A DNA stretch of 64,000 bases from Micrasema longulum (GCA_022494885.1 JAGVSM010002388.1:496001-560000); one strand, 5' to 3'. Numbered from the stretch's first letter, positions 23,066 to 34,400 are shown. The notes: generated by a model from the sequence alone, not told the origin. Made by a program: numbers and translations.

Positions 23066-24680
23066 CATATTATTTTTTTTTAAATTTATAATTTTTGATA
23101 TTTAAATTAATGTTGTAAGTTTGGCAAGTGCGCATATGATACAACGGCTAAAAAAATTCAACAAAAAAAATAATGAGTATATGATATCAAATCGCACGCA
23201 TTGAACAACACGAAAACGGCGAAAGGATTTTTAAGTTCCATCAAACAAAAAACTTTTTTATTTATTTTCTTATTATTTCACTATCTTTGTTTTATTTTTT
23301 AGGTGTGGAATGATACAAAGTGGCTATTTCAATGTACACTTTTTTTCTTCTTTTTTTGACATTGTATTTAGTAATGTATAGAAAAAAATAATTGGCCTAT
23401 AATAACGGAAAAACCTACGGTCATTTTGAAATATAAACTTCCTACATAATACATGCAATTTGCTGGTTTCAGTATTTGTGTTTTTCTAGAACAGTTTTGG
23501 ATTTGACAATATGTTTTACTTAAAGTTTTTGATTTAAATATATGTATTGAAAGCACCCCTGGTTGAATTTTTTTGTGAGAGTCAACTGTCAAGTAAAATA
23601 GATGATTTGTAAGTCCGTAAAACAGCCATTCGACATCGGAAAATATCCCGCCTTCACTTGTAATCCAACAAATCATAAGCAGATAGACAGTTCAATTTAG
23701 GTTTAATACAGGATAACCAGAGGTATTTCACTTATGTATTTTTGTTTTTTTCATTTAAACCTGACCATTAAAGCTCGTATTTTATGAGTTGAGTTTGTGT
23801 ATGAATAAATTATCAATGTGTCCTCGCATTAAAAAAATCTTAACGTTAATTATTACGTATATAGTTTTTTTTTGTAATTATATTATCGGTATTCCTATTT
23901 CTAATTTTCTTTATTTAAATACACACGTATAAAAAAAATTAAACCAGATTGTGCCAAAATCAAAAGTAATAGTTTTTTGGCGCGTTCCCAATGCTTACAA
24001 AAAATTGTAATCATAAATATGAAAAAAAAAAAAATTGAAACAGTGCTACAAATTTTGTGACAAAAACATTGAACCGTAGAATTGTTTTATACGAGAAGCA
24101 CGTAGAATCAAGTTTACATGCATCATACTGTATCCGAGAGTTTCCCAATAATCCTCCCCGGCACGAAAACCCGCCTGCGCGCACGCGTTAAGTGGTTGGG
24201 TAATGTTGCTTGACCGTAAACAATATATTGTCATAATACAAATATGTGTTTATTTTGTGGTGTGTTATGTTATGTTTTACCATAAAAATATTTTACCTGG
24301 AAAATAAAAAAAAAACAGGTACTTTTATTAGCAAAACGTAAGAAAAAATTTTAAAGATCAAGTAATTAAGTAAATAAAAACTTATTATACTAATGCTAAT
24401 TAATAAAATGATGTTTCAAAAAATTCATCCACCCTGGCAATACAAACAAAACGTCCATCTTCTTTTAATTCATAATCTCACAGACGGTAAAATAATCGAA
24501 TTCATGAATAATATTATTTGTAAATTCACTACTTACACTTGAATTGTGATTCTCATTCAATCCCAGCAGTATTTTGACACTTAAAAACGACATAACACGT
24601 CATAGTTGAATTTAAATCGGCAGTTGTGTACTTAGCGACGTCTACAGAGTAACTAATGGCCAAAACGTAAAATTACTCAG
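23066..24680. other. AT-rich stretch; unique block at 24050-24240
   Basis: No gene is evident. 24050-24240 is less AT-rich and non-repetitive (TCCTCCCCGGCACGAAAACC; CGCGCACGCGTTAAGTGG) and may be a conserved or regulatory element. 23230-23400 vaguely resembles 63220-63380 (GGAATGATACAAAGTG / AGAATAATACAAAGTG), possibly an old repeat. Confidence 0.35.
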
Positions 24681-24689
24681 AATAGTAAA

Positions 24690-24800
24690 ACGGCATAATG
24701 GTGAATGTTACACAGTATGTAAAGTGGCCACTTAAACCAGCCAATCACAGGTCGTAAGCCCTTTAAATGCCTAAACTTCTATATTTCCCTTTCAAAAATG
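24690..24800 (+). repeat. 390-bp repeat family, core fragment
   Basis: GCATAATGGTGAATGTTACA, AAAGTGGCCACTTAAACCAG, CCAATCACAGGTCGTAAGCC and CTTCTATATTTCCC are in family order. A short palindrome (ACTACTCATTAATGAGTAGT) lies just beyond at about 24825-24844. Confidence 0.8.
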
Positions 24801-24999
24801 TTTTCCCTTTCAGTCGCTACTAAAACTACTCATTAATGAGTAGTTTAGTCGGCTTCTGTTTAATGCGCGGGCGCGGTTTTCGGACAATTATAATTATATG
24901 TATGGAACACATCATTTTGTTTAACTAGAATAATAATAAACCCATCTTCACTTAATGCGTAGGGCACTGGACTAGCGTGTCAATAATAAAGTAGGCTAA

Positions 25000-25083
25000 T
25001 AAATGTTTGACTTAATCTTGTCGAAAATCAAGCTCAAAACCTCGTGCTCGGTAGTTGGTTGCTTTAACCATTACACCCAAAGG
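25000..25083 (-). repeat. tRNA-like SINE head, degenerate
   Basis: Minus-strand GGTGTAATGGTTAAAGCAAC fits an A box, and CACGAGGTTTTGAGCTTG sits where a B box would be. The body is not clearly assigned to families 1-4. It is short and old. Confidence 0.4.
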
Positions 25084-25139
25084 CGAAAGTATAAGTTAAC
25101 ACCTCAATAAGAAGTTTGATATTTTTGTTGTCAGGAAAT

Positions 25140-25500
25140 ACAGGTTTTAAAAAGCTTTCGTCTTCGTTATGCTTCCACACTGCTCAAATCCAGAACGTTA
25201 GAAGTTAGTCTGCGAAGTGATTTTAAGTACGTTAATGCTAAAATTATCTCTGCAAATATACATGTCATGTTTGAGTAACGCTCCTTTCCCCCCCAGTAGT
25301 AATAGGCGAGATAAGGAACGTAGAGGGGATGATGTCTCCTGTCAGTTTGACGTCAACTCGATTAAAAACGTGGCCCAGAAAAAGGGTGAATTTACTCGCG
25401 AGAAATCCGACGGAACTTATTTCCGAGACCTTCTTGTAGTTGGCGGCAAATTTAAATTAAAATGGAAAATCTCGTTTATGGAGGAAGAACATTGTTCTTA
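25140..25500. other. GC-richer unique block, possible conserved element
   Basis: The plus frame at 25217-25501 has ordinary amino-acid composition (KGEFTREKSDGTYFRDLLVV) but starts with a non-ATG codon and matches no family I know. There is no convincing acceptor upstream. A CREB-like TGACGTCA core is at 25348-25355. Coding or conserved regulatory function are both possible. Confidence 0.3.
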
Positions 25501-26204
25501 AAAATCTTAAATAAGTTACGCCCAGGAAATCCCGCCCATTAACTGAGTATTCTTGAATATTTGAGCATAAAATTCATATTTATTTAGCGAACAAAAAATT
25601 TACATAATCTTATATTCGAAATTTGAAAGACTTTTTTCACATTAACACAAAAATATAAGGAAAATATAATTCTTGTCTGTGACTTTAGGCATTACTGATT
25701 AATTTATTTTTATTTTGGAAAAAAAACAACAGTTTTTACAAATATTGTATACAGAAAATTAGAATATATATAAACGAAAATTGTGAAAACAGTCAATATA
25801 CATTTTGCACAGTGGTGTAAGCTATTAATTAAGTACATTATCGGTATCAAAATAAAAGCACTTTAACAATTCAGAAATGTTAAGCACTTACAAGTTGCAA
25901 ATAAAATAAAAATACATAAACAGTAATAAAAATAAAGTTAACATAAATATGATAAATTTAAAGAATAATAAAAGAAAAAAGTAATATAAAAATAATGTAA
26001 AAGGTATAAAATATAATAATGAACATACGAGAACATACATAATTACTGAGATCGTATAACTGAACAAAACTAAATTATTGACGGTTTCATCTAAAATCTG
26101 TATCAAAACATATGATTTCTGTATTTAATATCTACAAATAATAATTAACTTCTACGCTTAAAGAACATAGTTTTTAAAAAAAAGTCGAAATCTTACTAAT
26201 TAAA

Positions 26205-26330
26205 ATCGGGTTGTGGTCCCGTGGCTAGCGTCGCGGACTCACGGATCAAAGCTCCGAGGTTTGCACTACACTCTACCACAACTTTATTTCAATTTTCTAA
26301 TGGTGAGTTATTTATAACTTAAAAGCGTTT
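26205..26330 (+). repeat. tRNA-like SINE, family 4
   Basis: GGGTTGTGGTCCCGTGGCTA, GCGGACTCACGGATCAAAG and CCGAGGTTTGCACTACACTC resemble a tRNA head with A and B box positions. CAATTTTCTAATGGTGAGTT follows, shared with the copy inside 12415-12600 (CAATTTTTTAATTGAGAGTT). It abuts the 390-bp family at 26325. Confidence 0.55.
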
Positions 26331-26630
26331 TGAGCATATCCAAATGTTTGTAGACAGGCTGGATTTCCTCCCTAGGTGGTTATTGAGATATATATTAATT
26401 GCGACAAAGAGGGAAAATACTTTTGAGATAGGAACATGGAAGTCTAGGCATTCACAAAGCTTATGAACTGTTATTAGCTAGGTTAAGTAACCAATTTACA
26501 TTCTGAGATTCACCATTCTGCCTTTGTTTGAACATCCATATTTTTTCAATTCTTTCATTTGTTGATTTCAGTAAAACTAAAGAGTCGAAACCTCTATTGT
26601 TGTGAAGAATCATTGACATCAACAATTTCC
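26325..26630 (-). repeat. 390-bp repeat family, full-length minus copy
   Basis: The copy starts with the terminal signature TTGAGCATATCCAAATGTTT and runs through CTGGATTTCCTCCCTAGG, ATTGCGACAAAGAGGG, GGAACATGGAAGTCTAGGCA, CATTCTGCCTTTGTTTGAAC and CTTTCATTTGTTGATTTCAG to about 26610, in reverse orientation to the dimer that follows. Base changes show it is older than the dimer. Confidence 0.8.
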
Positions 26631-27385
26631 CATCCAGTCTCTTGTCTACAAACATTCGGACCAACTCAAATATTGTAATAAAAGTAACTGGTCCGAAGAA
26701 CACAGAAGGTCCGAAGAAGTAAAACGATTTGAAAATTGTGTTCAGGCATTGCCTAGTATGTGAAATAATTCAGTCAGATGAATATCTTCACAACAATAAA
26801 GGTTTCAGCTTTTTAACTTTACTAAAATAAGCAAATGGAAGAATTGAAGAAATATGAATGTTCAAACATAGGCAAAATGATAAATGGTATACAGTGTGTA
26901 AAATGGCCACATACACCAGCCAACGATAAGTCATAAGCCGTGTAAATGACTAGTCTTCCATATTCTTTTCTCTAAAATGTTCTCCATCCCTGTTGTAATA
27001 TGTTAATCTTAATGACTCCCTAGGGGGTGAAATCCAGTCATTCGTCCGCAAACATTTGGACAAACTTAAAATATTGTTATAAAGCCAACTAGTCAAAGAA
27101 GAATTTAATAAATTGGAAAATTGTTTCCAGGCGTTGCCCAGTGTGTGAAATATTTCTATCAGATGAATCTTTTCACAAACAATAAAGGTTTCAGCTCTTT
27201 AACTTTACTAAAGAAGAATAAAAAAAATATGGATTTTCAAACATAGGCAAAATGATGAACGTTACACAGTGTGTAAAGTGGCCACTTAAACCAGCCAATG
27301 ACAGGTCATAAGCCCTGTAAATGCCTAGACTTCCATATTCCCTTCTTTAAGGTATTAACCATCCCTGTTGTAATTTGTTGATTAT
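26631..27385 (+). repeat. 390-bp repeat family, head-to-tail dimer (left arm)
   Basis: Unit 1 starts CATCCAGTCTCTTGTCTACA. GGCATTGCCTAGTATGTGAA at 26747 and GGCGTTGCCCAGTGTGTGAA at 27131 mark equivalent points of units 1 and 2, about 384 bases apart. Both units hold TTTCAGCT, the TTCAAACATAGGCAAAATGA block, the GGCCAC core and CCATCCCTGTTGTAAT. Positions 26631-27322 are the inverse of 34487-35162 with very high identity, including changes private to unit 1 (ACCAGCCAACGATA; GACTAGTCTTCC). It has no ORF of interest. Confidence 0.9.
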
Positions 27386-27925
27386 CTATTTCCTTACCAT
27401 CAAACATTAAACCCGCATTTTACAAAACTAATGTTTTATAAGGTTTGCAAGACATAAATCAAAATAAAATATGTTTTTTACCCAAGTTAAGAAGTTAATA
27501 ATAGCAAAAATTTTGCAATTGCTTTTCTGAACATTTAAACAAGAATAAACGTAAACTTGGAATCTAGCCAAAAAAATATCAACGTCTAGGGATATTATTT
27601 GAAACGTACGCTGTACGGTTCAAAATATAAAAAGCGGACAACTGCACATTCAGTTTCATTCAATTTCATTGCTTATGTATAATGAAATTGATAAAATTGA
27701 TAAACTCTTTTTAAAAAAAGTTGATCGAATAAATGTTACAATGAGAACCAAACGTAAAAGTATTGCGCAGTAGCACACGCTACTAACTGCAAACTGTTAT
27801 ATTATGTAGAGAAGAAAATAGGGATATGGGTAGAAAAAAAACTATCCTTCTAGAACTCAAGTCATGGACAAATAAAAAAAATATATCCTTTATATAATTA
27901 CGAAATACGATTAAATAAAATTATT

Positions 27926-29025
27926 TGCGCGTTTGCCTACCACGCAAGAGGTCGAATCGATCCCGTCATAGTTGACATGAAATATTATTTGAAAAAAGAT
28001 GTTTTACACAATACTATTTTATGGTCCCTGGACTGGCAGCTAAAGCGTACATAGACTGGTCAATAATGTTTGAGCATGTCCAAATCTTTGAAGACAGGCA
28101 AAAAAAAATTCTCTGGGGAGTTGTTAAGATCTGTTATGTTTTTAGCTCTCAAAAGACTGCGGTTAATAATCCTCCTGCGCGGTGATGAAACATTGGGTTA
28201 CCTCTAGTAAAATACGAAATATATTTAAGTTCAGACATTTAAAAAAAAAACATAGTGATATTCTATTTGATAATTCATTTTCCATAATTAATGAAAAAAA
28301 AAAATTTAGTCCTGTTATAGCAAAATAAATTAAAAATCATTTATACGCCGCTCATATTACGCGCGAGCATCCACTATCACTATCATCGACCGACTGAAGA
28401 CTGAATTGTTTTTACAAAACACCCGCCACAGAACAGTATTTCTGTTTTCTTTATTATGAGTTCTATCTTCGTGCTCTTTCTTATAGAGATATGTTGCTGA
28501 ACAAGCGAACATTCATTCTTCGCGTAGCAAGGATAAATATTTTTTGTATTAACATCCAGCATAATTATTCAAATTTTACTTGACAAATCCATTGTGAAAA
28601 TGTTCATTTGAAGATTACAAAAAATACGAGTTCACCGTTTAAAAAAAATAAGAGAGATATATGAAGTATTGTATCGTATCTCAACTCGTGTGACATCACA
28701 GCCACACTAGAGTTAACAAATTTCAACAAATGGAAGAGTTGAGAAAATGTAAATGTTTAAACATAGACAGAATGATGAACGTTACACAGTTCTTAGAATA
28801 GCCTCTTTAACCGGCCAATGGCAGGTCACAAGCCCTGAAAATGCATAGAGTTCCATATCTTCTTCTCAAAAATCTTTTCCCGCTCTGTTGCAACAATTTA
28901 AATATTAAGTCTGATCATCTTACCTTCGTGTTACAAGGAAAACGATAAAGATAAGCTGGGATTGGTTTACCAAAGTCATGCCCTATGCACCAATAGGTGC
29001 GCAAATGGAAATTATGATAAAAAAA
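27926..29025 (+). repeat. SINE family 2, split by an 0.85-kb insertion
   Basis: The head GCGCGTTTGCCTACCACGCA then GAGGTCGAATCGATCCCG is tRNA-like. The body to CCCTGGACTGGCAGCTAAAG and GACTGGTCA stops at 28062. It resumes at CTGATCATCTTACCTTCGTG (28911) and ends TGCCCTATGCACCAATAGGT, GGAAATTATGATAAAA. The uninterrupted copy at 39564-39808 shows the same parts joined. CTGGTCA / CTGATCA at the junctions may be the target duplication. Confidence 0.8.
28063..28910. repeat. Insertion within SINE 2: 390-family end and core around other DNA
   Basis: The insert starts ATAATGTTTGAGCATGTCCA, a family end in minus orientation, and ends with a plus-orientation core (28730-28890: AACATAGACAGAATGATGAA, AACCGGCCAATGGCAGG, TTCCATATCTTCTTCTC). 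The middle 28140-28720 is not recognised; it includes GCCGCTCATATTACGCGCGA and no ORF. The whole behaves as one inserted unit, giving natural ends for a larger composite member of the family. Confidence 0.65.
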
Positions 29026-29500
29026 ATAAAGGATATTTCAATAGTAAAATAAATAGAGATTTAAAAAAAAAATTATATTACAAAATGCCTAAATATATAT
29101 AATGTAATTTATGTAATGTTTTGTTATTTTATTGTGCATTTTATAAAAGAATATCGGTGTACATCAATTAAATATAAACATAAATACGTAGTCTTTAGAA
29201 CTGAATTAACATTTTATTATTTTTTTGTTTATTTGTATTTATTTATTTTACTTGTTGCACATAATGTTATTTGTACATTGACGGGCTTACTGCCAAATAG
29301 CAATTTCTTTAAACCAACCAATAAAATAATAGTTTTATTTTTATAATTTAAGTTACAGAACATGTTCAATAGAAAATAAAGATTGAAAAGCTAAAGATTT
29401 AAAAAATATAAATAAACGTAATTGTTTTTAAATTACGTTAAATCAAAACAATTACTCAATAGAAAAAAGGAAAAAATAGGAAAGAGGAAAGGAGGAGAGA

Positions 29501-29997
29501 TTAAGGAAGAGAAAGGAGATGTTTCTTCAGACGTGATTTAAACAGAGATAAGGTAGTAACATCTTTGATGGTTAATGGGAGACGATTCTACAGTCGAGCT
29601 GCATGGACACTATATGAGTTAGAGATTAAAGAGAAATTGTAGATGGGTATTAAGAGAGTGCCTTGAGAACTAGAACGAAGAGGTAAATCATGAACTGATA
29701 AGCGTTGAAATTTTTCACGCAGGTATATAGAAGCGTTAGGATTATGAAGTACATTGAACAGAAGTGAGAGGAAGTGATAGTCTCTCCGCTGTCTAATTTT
29801 GAGCCATTTCAATTGACTACGATAATCAGAAATGTGATCATATTTCCTACGACCAAAAACGTACCTTATGCACGTATTCTGAAGTCGTTCAAGTTTATCG
29901 AGTTGCTCATAGCTTAAATCAGTCATGGAAACATCAGCGTAATCTAGAATGGATAGTTGTTATGCTTGTACAAGAGTGCATTTAGTATTAATTTTTG
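29501..29997 (-). pseudogene. Jockey-like LINE reverse transcriptase C-terminus
   Basis: The minus strand reads TLVQA, a stop, QLSILDYADVSMTDLSYEQ, then LERLQNTCIRYVFGRRKYDH, LKWLKIRQRRDYHFL, YNFSLISNSYSVHAARL, a stop in place of the usual W, and NRLPLTIKDVTTLSLFK to KKHLLSLP and a stop at 29501. This is the well-known C-terminal region of Jockey-group non-LTR RTs (LDYADV ... LxRLQNxCIRYxF ... LKWLxIxxRR). Only two stops break it, so it is one of the youngest LINE copies here. It is 5'-truncated at about 29997, where another LINE fragment begins. Confidence 0.9.
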
Positions 29998-30044
29998 TAA
30001 CCTTCTAAGTGAGTCTAGACTCAAAAATATTTTGCGGCTTAATT

Positions 30045-30480
30045 CATTAGTATGACCTCGCCAGCATAGATGTTTTACTTGTTTTACCATTCTTTTATCG
30101 TCCATTTGTTCTACATGACCAAACCATATTAGAGACCCAATTATACCAGACTCAGATTTACACTCCGCCTGATTTCATCATTTGTAACGCTGTCATACAT
30201 TGATTCGTCGAAGAGATCTCATTTCAACTTCATTCACTCGGCTTTTATCTTTCCTCTGCCAGTTCCATGTTTCACTTCCATACATAAGTGTTGGAACTAA
30301 AACTTCGTTGTGCACTGCCAATTTAGCTTCGACTGACATATTTTTATGAGCAATTTCTGTGCTCAGTATGCCGTTCATTTTGTTTCTCACATTCTCTCTC
30401 CTTTCAACATCTTTTTTTACTTTTCCATCTATTAAAAACATACTTTCCAGATACACAAATTCTTCTACAAGCCCAAGACA
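30045..30480 (-). pseudogene. LINE endonuclease/RT fragment of a second family
   Basis: The minus frame gives KCLGLVEEFVYLESMFLIDG, then KKDVERRENVRNKMNG, AKLAVHNEVLVPTLMYGSET, a W-rich link and VNEVEMRSLRRINV. This matches the insect/vertebrate LINE pattern YLGSxFxxDGK...DIERRxNxG...LVPTLxYGSETW...EMRxLRR. After a frameshift it continues MYDSVTNDEIRRSV and IWFGHVEQMDDKRMVKQVK (the LRWFGHVxRM motif). It is truncated at both ends and dead. It directly adjoins the Jockey-like piece, so one inserted beside or into the other. Confidence 0.9.
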
Positions 30481-30984
30481 TTTTATGTTTATATTTTATA
30501 ATGTGATAGAAGTTGAATAAATCAAATGAAATAAATATGGGCCTCTTTGGACACTTTAAGTGATCAAAACAGTGTTTATACTGTTGATATACAAAACATT
30601 TTAAGACAAATGAGGGTATAAGAAGCAAATTAAGAAATCTCCATTGAAGGAGTTACTGAAATATTTGGGAAAAACTTTGAAAAAACGAATTGTGAGATTT
30701 CTAATTATGCTTTACCAACTCAATGGAGAATGCTTAGTTTGCGGTGTCGAGGTTTTGCAAGATTTAGAGACGGTATTGAATTACGCTTCACCAAGTAGGT
30801 ACGTAGGTTTGTATGTATACTTTATTTTGGCATCAATATATAATTAGCTGATTTTCCAATTTTGGTGGAGATTTTTAAGTTTGTTTTTAACACTATCAAA
30901 TTCAAAGTTTAAAACATATTTGAAAATCTAAAAAGATTATTGACATAAAAGTAGGGACATGAAAATGATATATTTTACTAAGCC

Positions 30985-31105
30985 CTGTGGTAGACTGACG
31001 TGTAAAATGATCGTGGTTTATTGCAGTTTGCGTATCAATACAGTGCCCTGTACACCATAAAGTGTGAAAAGAGAATGATGATGACGATGGTAATTAGATT
31101 TACAT
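30985..31105 (+). repeat. SINE family 2, 3' part only
   Basis: CCCTGTGGTAGACTGACGTG, AAAATGATCGTGG and the tail AGTGCCCTGTACACCATAAA, GAGAATGATGATGACGATGG match the 3' half of 39564-39808. The head is missing. Confidence 0.55.
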
Positions 31106-31814
31106 AAAGTATATAAATAGATAAATAAAATAAATAAAGAAACTTTGTTTTAAACCACTAATTTAACTAGGTTAAAAACAAGGTTGTTTTATTTTTTTTA
31201 CTATAATGAATAACCAAAAAGTTCGTGCTTCAAATAAAAACTTTATATAAATAGATATTTGGGTACAGTTTTTTCTGTGACTCTCTCGCAAATGCCTTTC
31301 TGAAAAAAGCAAAAAAGACAACTGCCCGTCGCGCGTCGGACCAATAATAAATGTCTCATTTTACTGTTTTCCGCACCTCAAAACCGAATCAAGATTTTAT
31401 AGATTTTAAAAAGTATTAAAAAAAAAATTCTTTATCGGCATTTATTGGTTTGTTTTAAAAAATAGTTGTCATTTGTACGCCGTACGTCCGAAGACGGCAC
31501 ATAAGACCAGGCTCTTTTAAAAGTTTTTTGATAGTCCTAGCTTCTTAAAAATATAATAGAAAAAAATTAATTAAGCAAACGATAGGGTCACGCTAAAAAC
31601 GTATATCTGTAGTGTGTAAAAAATCATCGCTCTTGTGTCATAAAAATCTAGAAAAAAAATACGGGAATACGTTTGGAAGAAAAGTCAGACCGCTATCCTG
31701 TTAAAAATAATTACAATAATGTTTTTTTTTTCCTCATAAATCATAGAGCTGACGATATAAAGTGTGAATTGATTTGATTACTCGTAAATTTGATATAATG
31801 AATAAACAGTTTCC

Positions 31815-32100
31815 CTTAGTATTTCTGCTGCCCTTCCGACGCGACGAAGGGTGGGTGCATTGGAGGTGCACATGCAGAGAACTCAATGTACGAGTATTGT
31901 GGCCACGGGATTTTTAATACAATTATGAGCAGGCTGCATTGCAGACAATTCTTATTCTCTGGAATGGGGGTCAGTGCTATTCGAGCTCCTGACGTCACCG
32001 CGACCTGTGAAGATCTATTATGACGGGGCATTGCAGACAATATAAATGTTACAACCAAGGAGCTGGACCGAGATAGTCACTTCAGTTGTAGGCTACGGAG
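31815..32100. other. GC-richer unique block
   Basis: Non-repetitive sequence (CCTTCCGACGCGACGAAGGG; GAGCTCCTGACGTCACCGCG) with two copies of GCATTGCAGACAAT (31937 and 32028) spaced about 90 bases. A TGACGTCA site is at 31990-31997. The minus frame 31816-32058 has no recognised domain. It may be regulatory or conserved non-coding sequence. Confidence 0.4.
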
Positions 32101-32328
32101 CAAAAGGGAAAATTATTTTACAAACTAAAATGACAAATATTTGCCTTTCCTGGGGAATTTTTACACGTTGACAAACTTACACACGGAAAATAAGTTAAAA
32201 AGGAGAATTTATTGATAAAAGCCCTTTAATGGAATAATTTCTATCATTTAATTTAAAATACTCGATGTTTCTCATTTTAATTTTTGGGCGAAATAAAGCT
32301 TTTTTTTTTTTTTTTATTTTTTATTTTT

Positions 32329-32492
32329 GCACCACTACAGGCCAGTAGGCCCAATTACAGTGGTGAATTACATCACAGAACACCCAGGCTTGAGAAAAAA
32401 TCATTTTGATTTTTGTGTTCTCACCGGGAATCGAACCCGGAACCTTTCGAGCGTGAGTCAAGCGTCTTGACCACTACACCACGGAGGCCGCC
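32329..32492 (-). repeat. tRNA-derived SINE, family 1 (well preserved)
   Basis: In minus orientation: GGCGGCCTCCGTGGTGTAGT (A box), GGTTCCGGGTTCGATTCCCG (B box), GAGAACACAAAAATC, AAGCCTGGGTGTTCTGTGAT and GGGCCTACTGGCCTGTAGTG, followed by an A-rich tail (T-rich at 32300-32328 on plus). It is very similar to 49991-50178. The anticodon-loop region (GACTCACGC) recalls tRNA-Val, but the source tRNA is uncertain. Confidence 0.9.
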
Positions 32493-32575
32493 AATCGCTT
32501 TTCATGTTTTAAATGTTAAACTTAAGTTTCTACAAATAATATTATTGAATTGATCATTGTCATTATAATATAATT

Positions 32576-32960
32576 TGCCCACGCCCAATGGTGCATAAGA
32601 CACTGATTTAGTACACCAAATGCAGAAAATATTCATCATCTGTTACAAAAAAAATTATTAATCAGTCTTTCGCTTCAGGTGCTATGAAATATTGCGGTGT
32701 TAATCGACATATTTAGTCAATATTTTATGTCGACCATCCCAAAAATCAATCCCTCTACCTTAAAAATGGTGGGCGAACGCTCCTACCACTACACCACGAA
32801 ACGAACTTATCTCCACTCGATTTCCTTATTCGGGATTTTTACTTGAGAGTTTAGTAGCCGTTGCCGTCGAGTCGAAAGCACTCGTCCTGGATGCTAGTTC
32901 TAATTCACACAGAGAGCTGTATTTTTAATTAGCTGGGACACAGATATCCGTGTTCACTCA
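32576..32960 (-). repeat. SINE family 3 with upstream unit X
   Basis: In minus orientation unit X comes first (32960-32838: TTAAAAATACAGCTCTCTGT, CCAGGACGAGTGCTTTCGAC). Next is the tRNA-like head TTTCGTGGTGTAGTGGTAGG at about 32810, then GGTCGACATAAAATATTG and the tail CTAAATCAGTGTCTTATGCA. The X-head-body order also holds at 12340-12900, so X is probably part of the element or a frequent partner. Unit X alone lies at 45640-45745. Confidence 0.65.
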
Positions 32961-34050
32961 CATGAATTACCTTTTTTCCGTATTTAAGATTCAGAGTAAT
33001 TTATTTTAATTTCCAGAGTTTGTGTCTAACTTATTATGTAAAAGTCGCGTTTTTTGCAGGGACATATTAAAAAAAAGTTATTTTTGAATGTTTAGTGGGT
33101 TTCATTATTTTTCCTTTTATATTTTCTGTTCACCTTCTTCAATAAAAATAAATACAAAAAAAAAAAAACATTTTTCACATTATCTATATTGATTTAAAAA
33201 ATACAACTTGTTTTTCTAAATACATTTCACATATTTTTATCGGTATTTGTAGTATGTGAAATATCCCAATTCAATTGTTTCTGTGTACTTCTATAATTTA
33301 AGATGAATGTGCATGTGGAATTGTCTCTACCAATGTGATGTATTTTGGGTATCTTGGTCGAATTATCTTATAAAATAAAATAAAAAAATACCAAGGAAAA
33401 TCTTAAAAATAGCATGTATTTATCTATTCTAATTATAGAATGTGATAAATCTTACACTCTCGGCTTTCTTATTGAAAATAGCGAAGAAGGAGCAAAATAT
33501 AATATCATTTTGTTTCCCTTACCTTTTATTGTTTTGGTACCTTTGCCAATAATTCGATATATTTTCTCACTCTTGAATGTTCATTGGTTCAGTCGGCTCT
33601 TACACTCTTACCTTCCTTCTTAGTCCAACAAACTTATTCTGCTCACACTTTATTCTAACGTAATAACAGAAATGATTTTTTCTAGAATGATTTGAAAAAC
33701 GTTCTTATTATCAATCGCAAGTACCTTTAAACGTGAAATTACAAATCTAGCACATTTTTATTTGATTTGATTAGATTTTATTTAGTAAACTAACAGTTCT
33801 ATTTACATATCTACTGTAATCAAAAAATATATTGTATAATCTCTGAACCATTAATAGATTTCAAAAAATTGTACAAAGTTAGTATAGAAAATGTATTACT
33901 TGTATTGTATAGATTATACATTATTTTTTAATTTTATTTAATTATGAAACAATACATTTAAAAAAATAAAATAAACAGTGATTATTGTAAAAGGGGTGAG
34001 ATTGGGTCAGGGAAAAATAAAAAGAAGATAAGGAGGGAAAGGGAGATGTC

Positions 34051-34400
34051 GACAGTATATGTCTCCTACAGGAACTTCATATCTTATAAATACAACCCTA
34101 ATTCTGGAATTTCCCAAGGATCTAACCTGGGCCCTCTTCTTTTTCTTCTATTTATAAATGATATTGGTTACTTGATATAAAATTCCAACTCCCTTCTCTA
34201 TGTTGATGATATCAATAATTTTAAATCCATTAAAAGTTCTGAGAGCTCATCTTGACTCTAAAATAATTTGAGTAATTTATTGCACTGGTCTGTATCTAAC
34301 AAATTACCCTTTAGCATACCAAAATGATGCGTTATTTCGTTTACTCGCTCCAAAGAAACATCTCTATTTCTTTACAACACATATAATTACTTTATTTTAT
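34051..34400 (+). pseudogene. Jockey-like LINE RT palm-domain relic
   Basis: In one plus frame from 34051: TVYVSYRNFISYKYNPN, then SGISQGSNLGPLLFLLFIND (34103-34162), then SLLYVDDINNFKSIKSS (YVDD in place of YADD). After two stops the frame reads NNLSNLLHWSVSNKLPFS and CVISFTRSKETSLFLYN. These are the classical consecutive RT motifs of Jockey-group LINEs, too broken to leave a long ORF. A purine-rich stretch precedes it. It is possibly the upstream part of the type seen at 29501-29997, but on the opposite strand. Confidence 0.85.
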
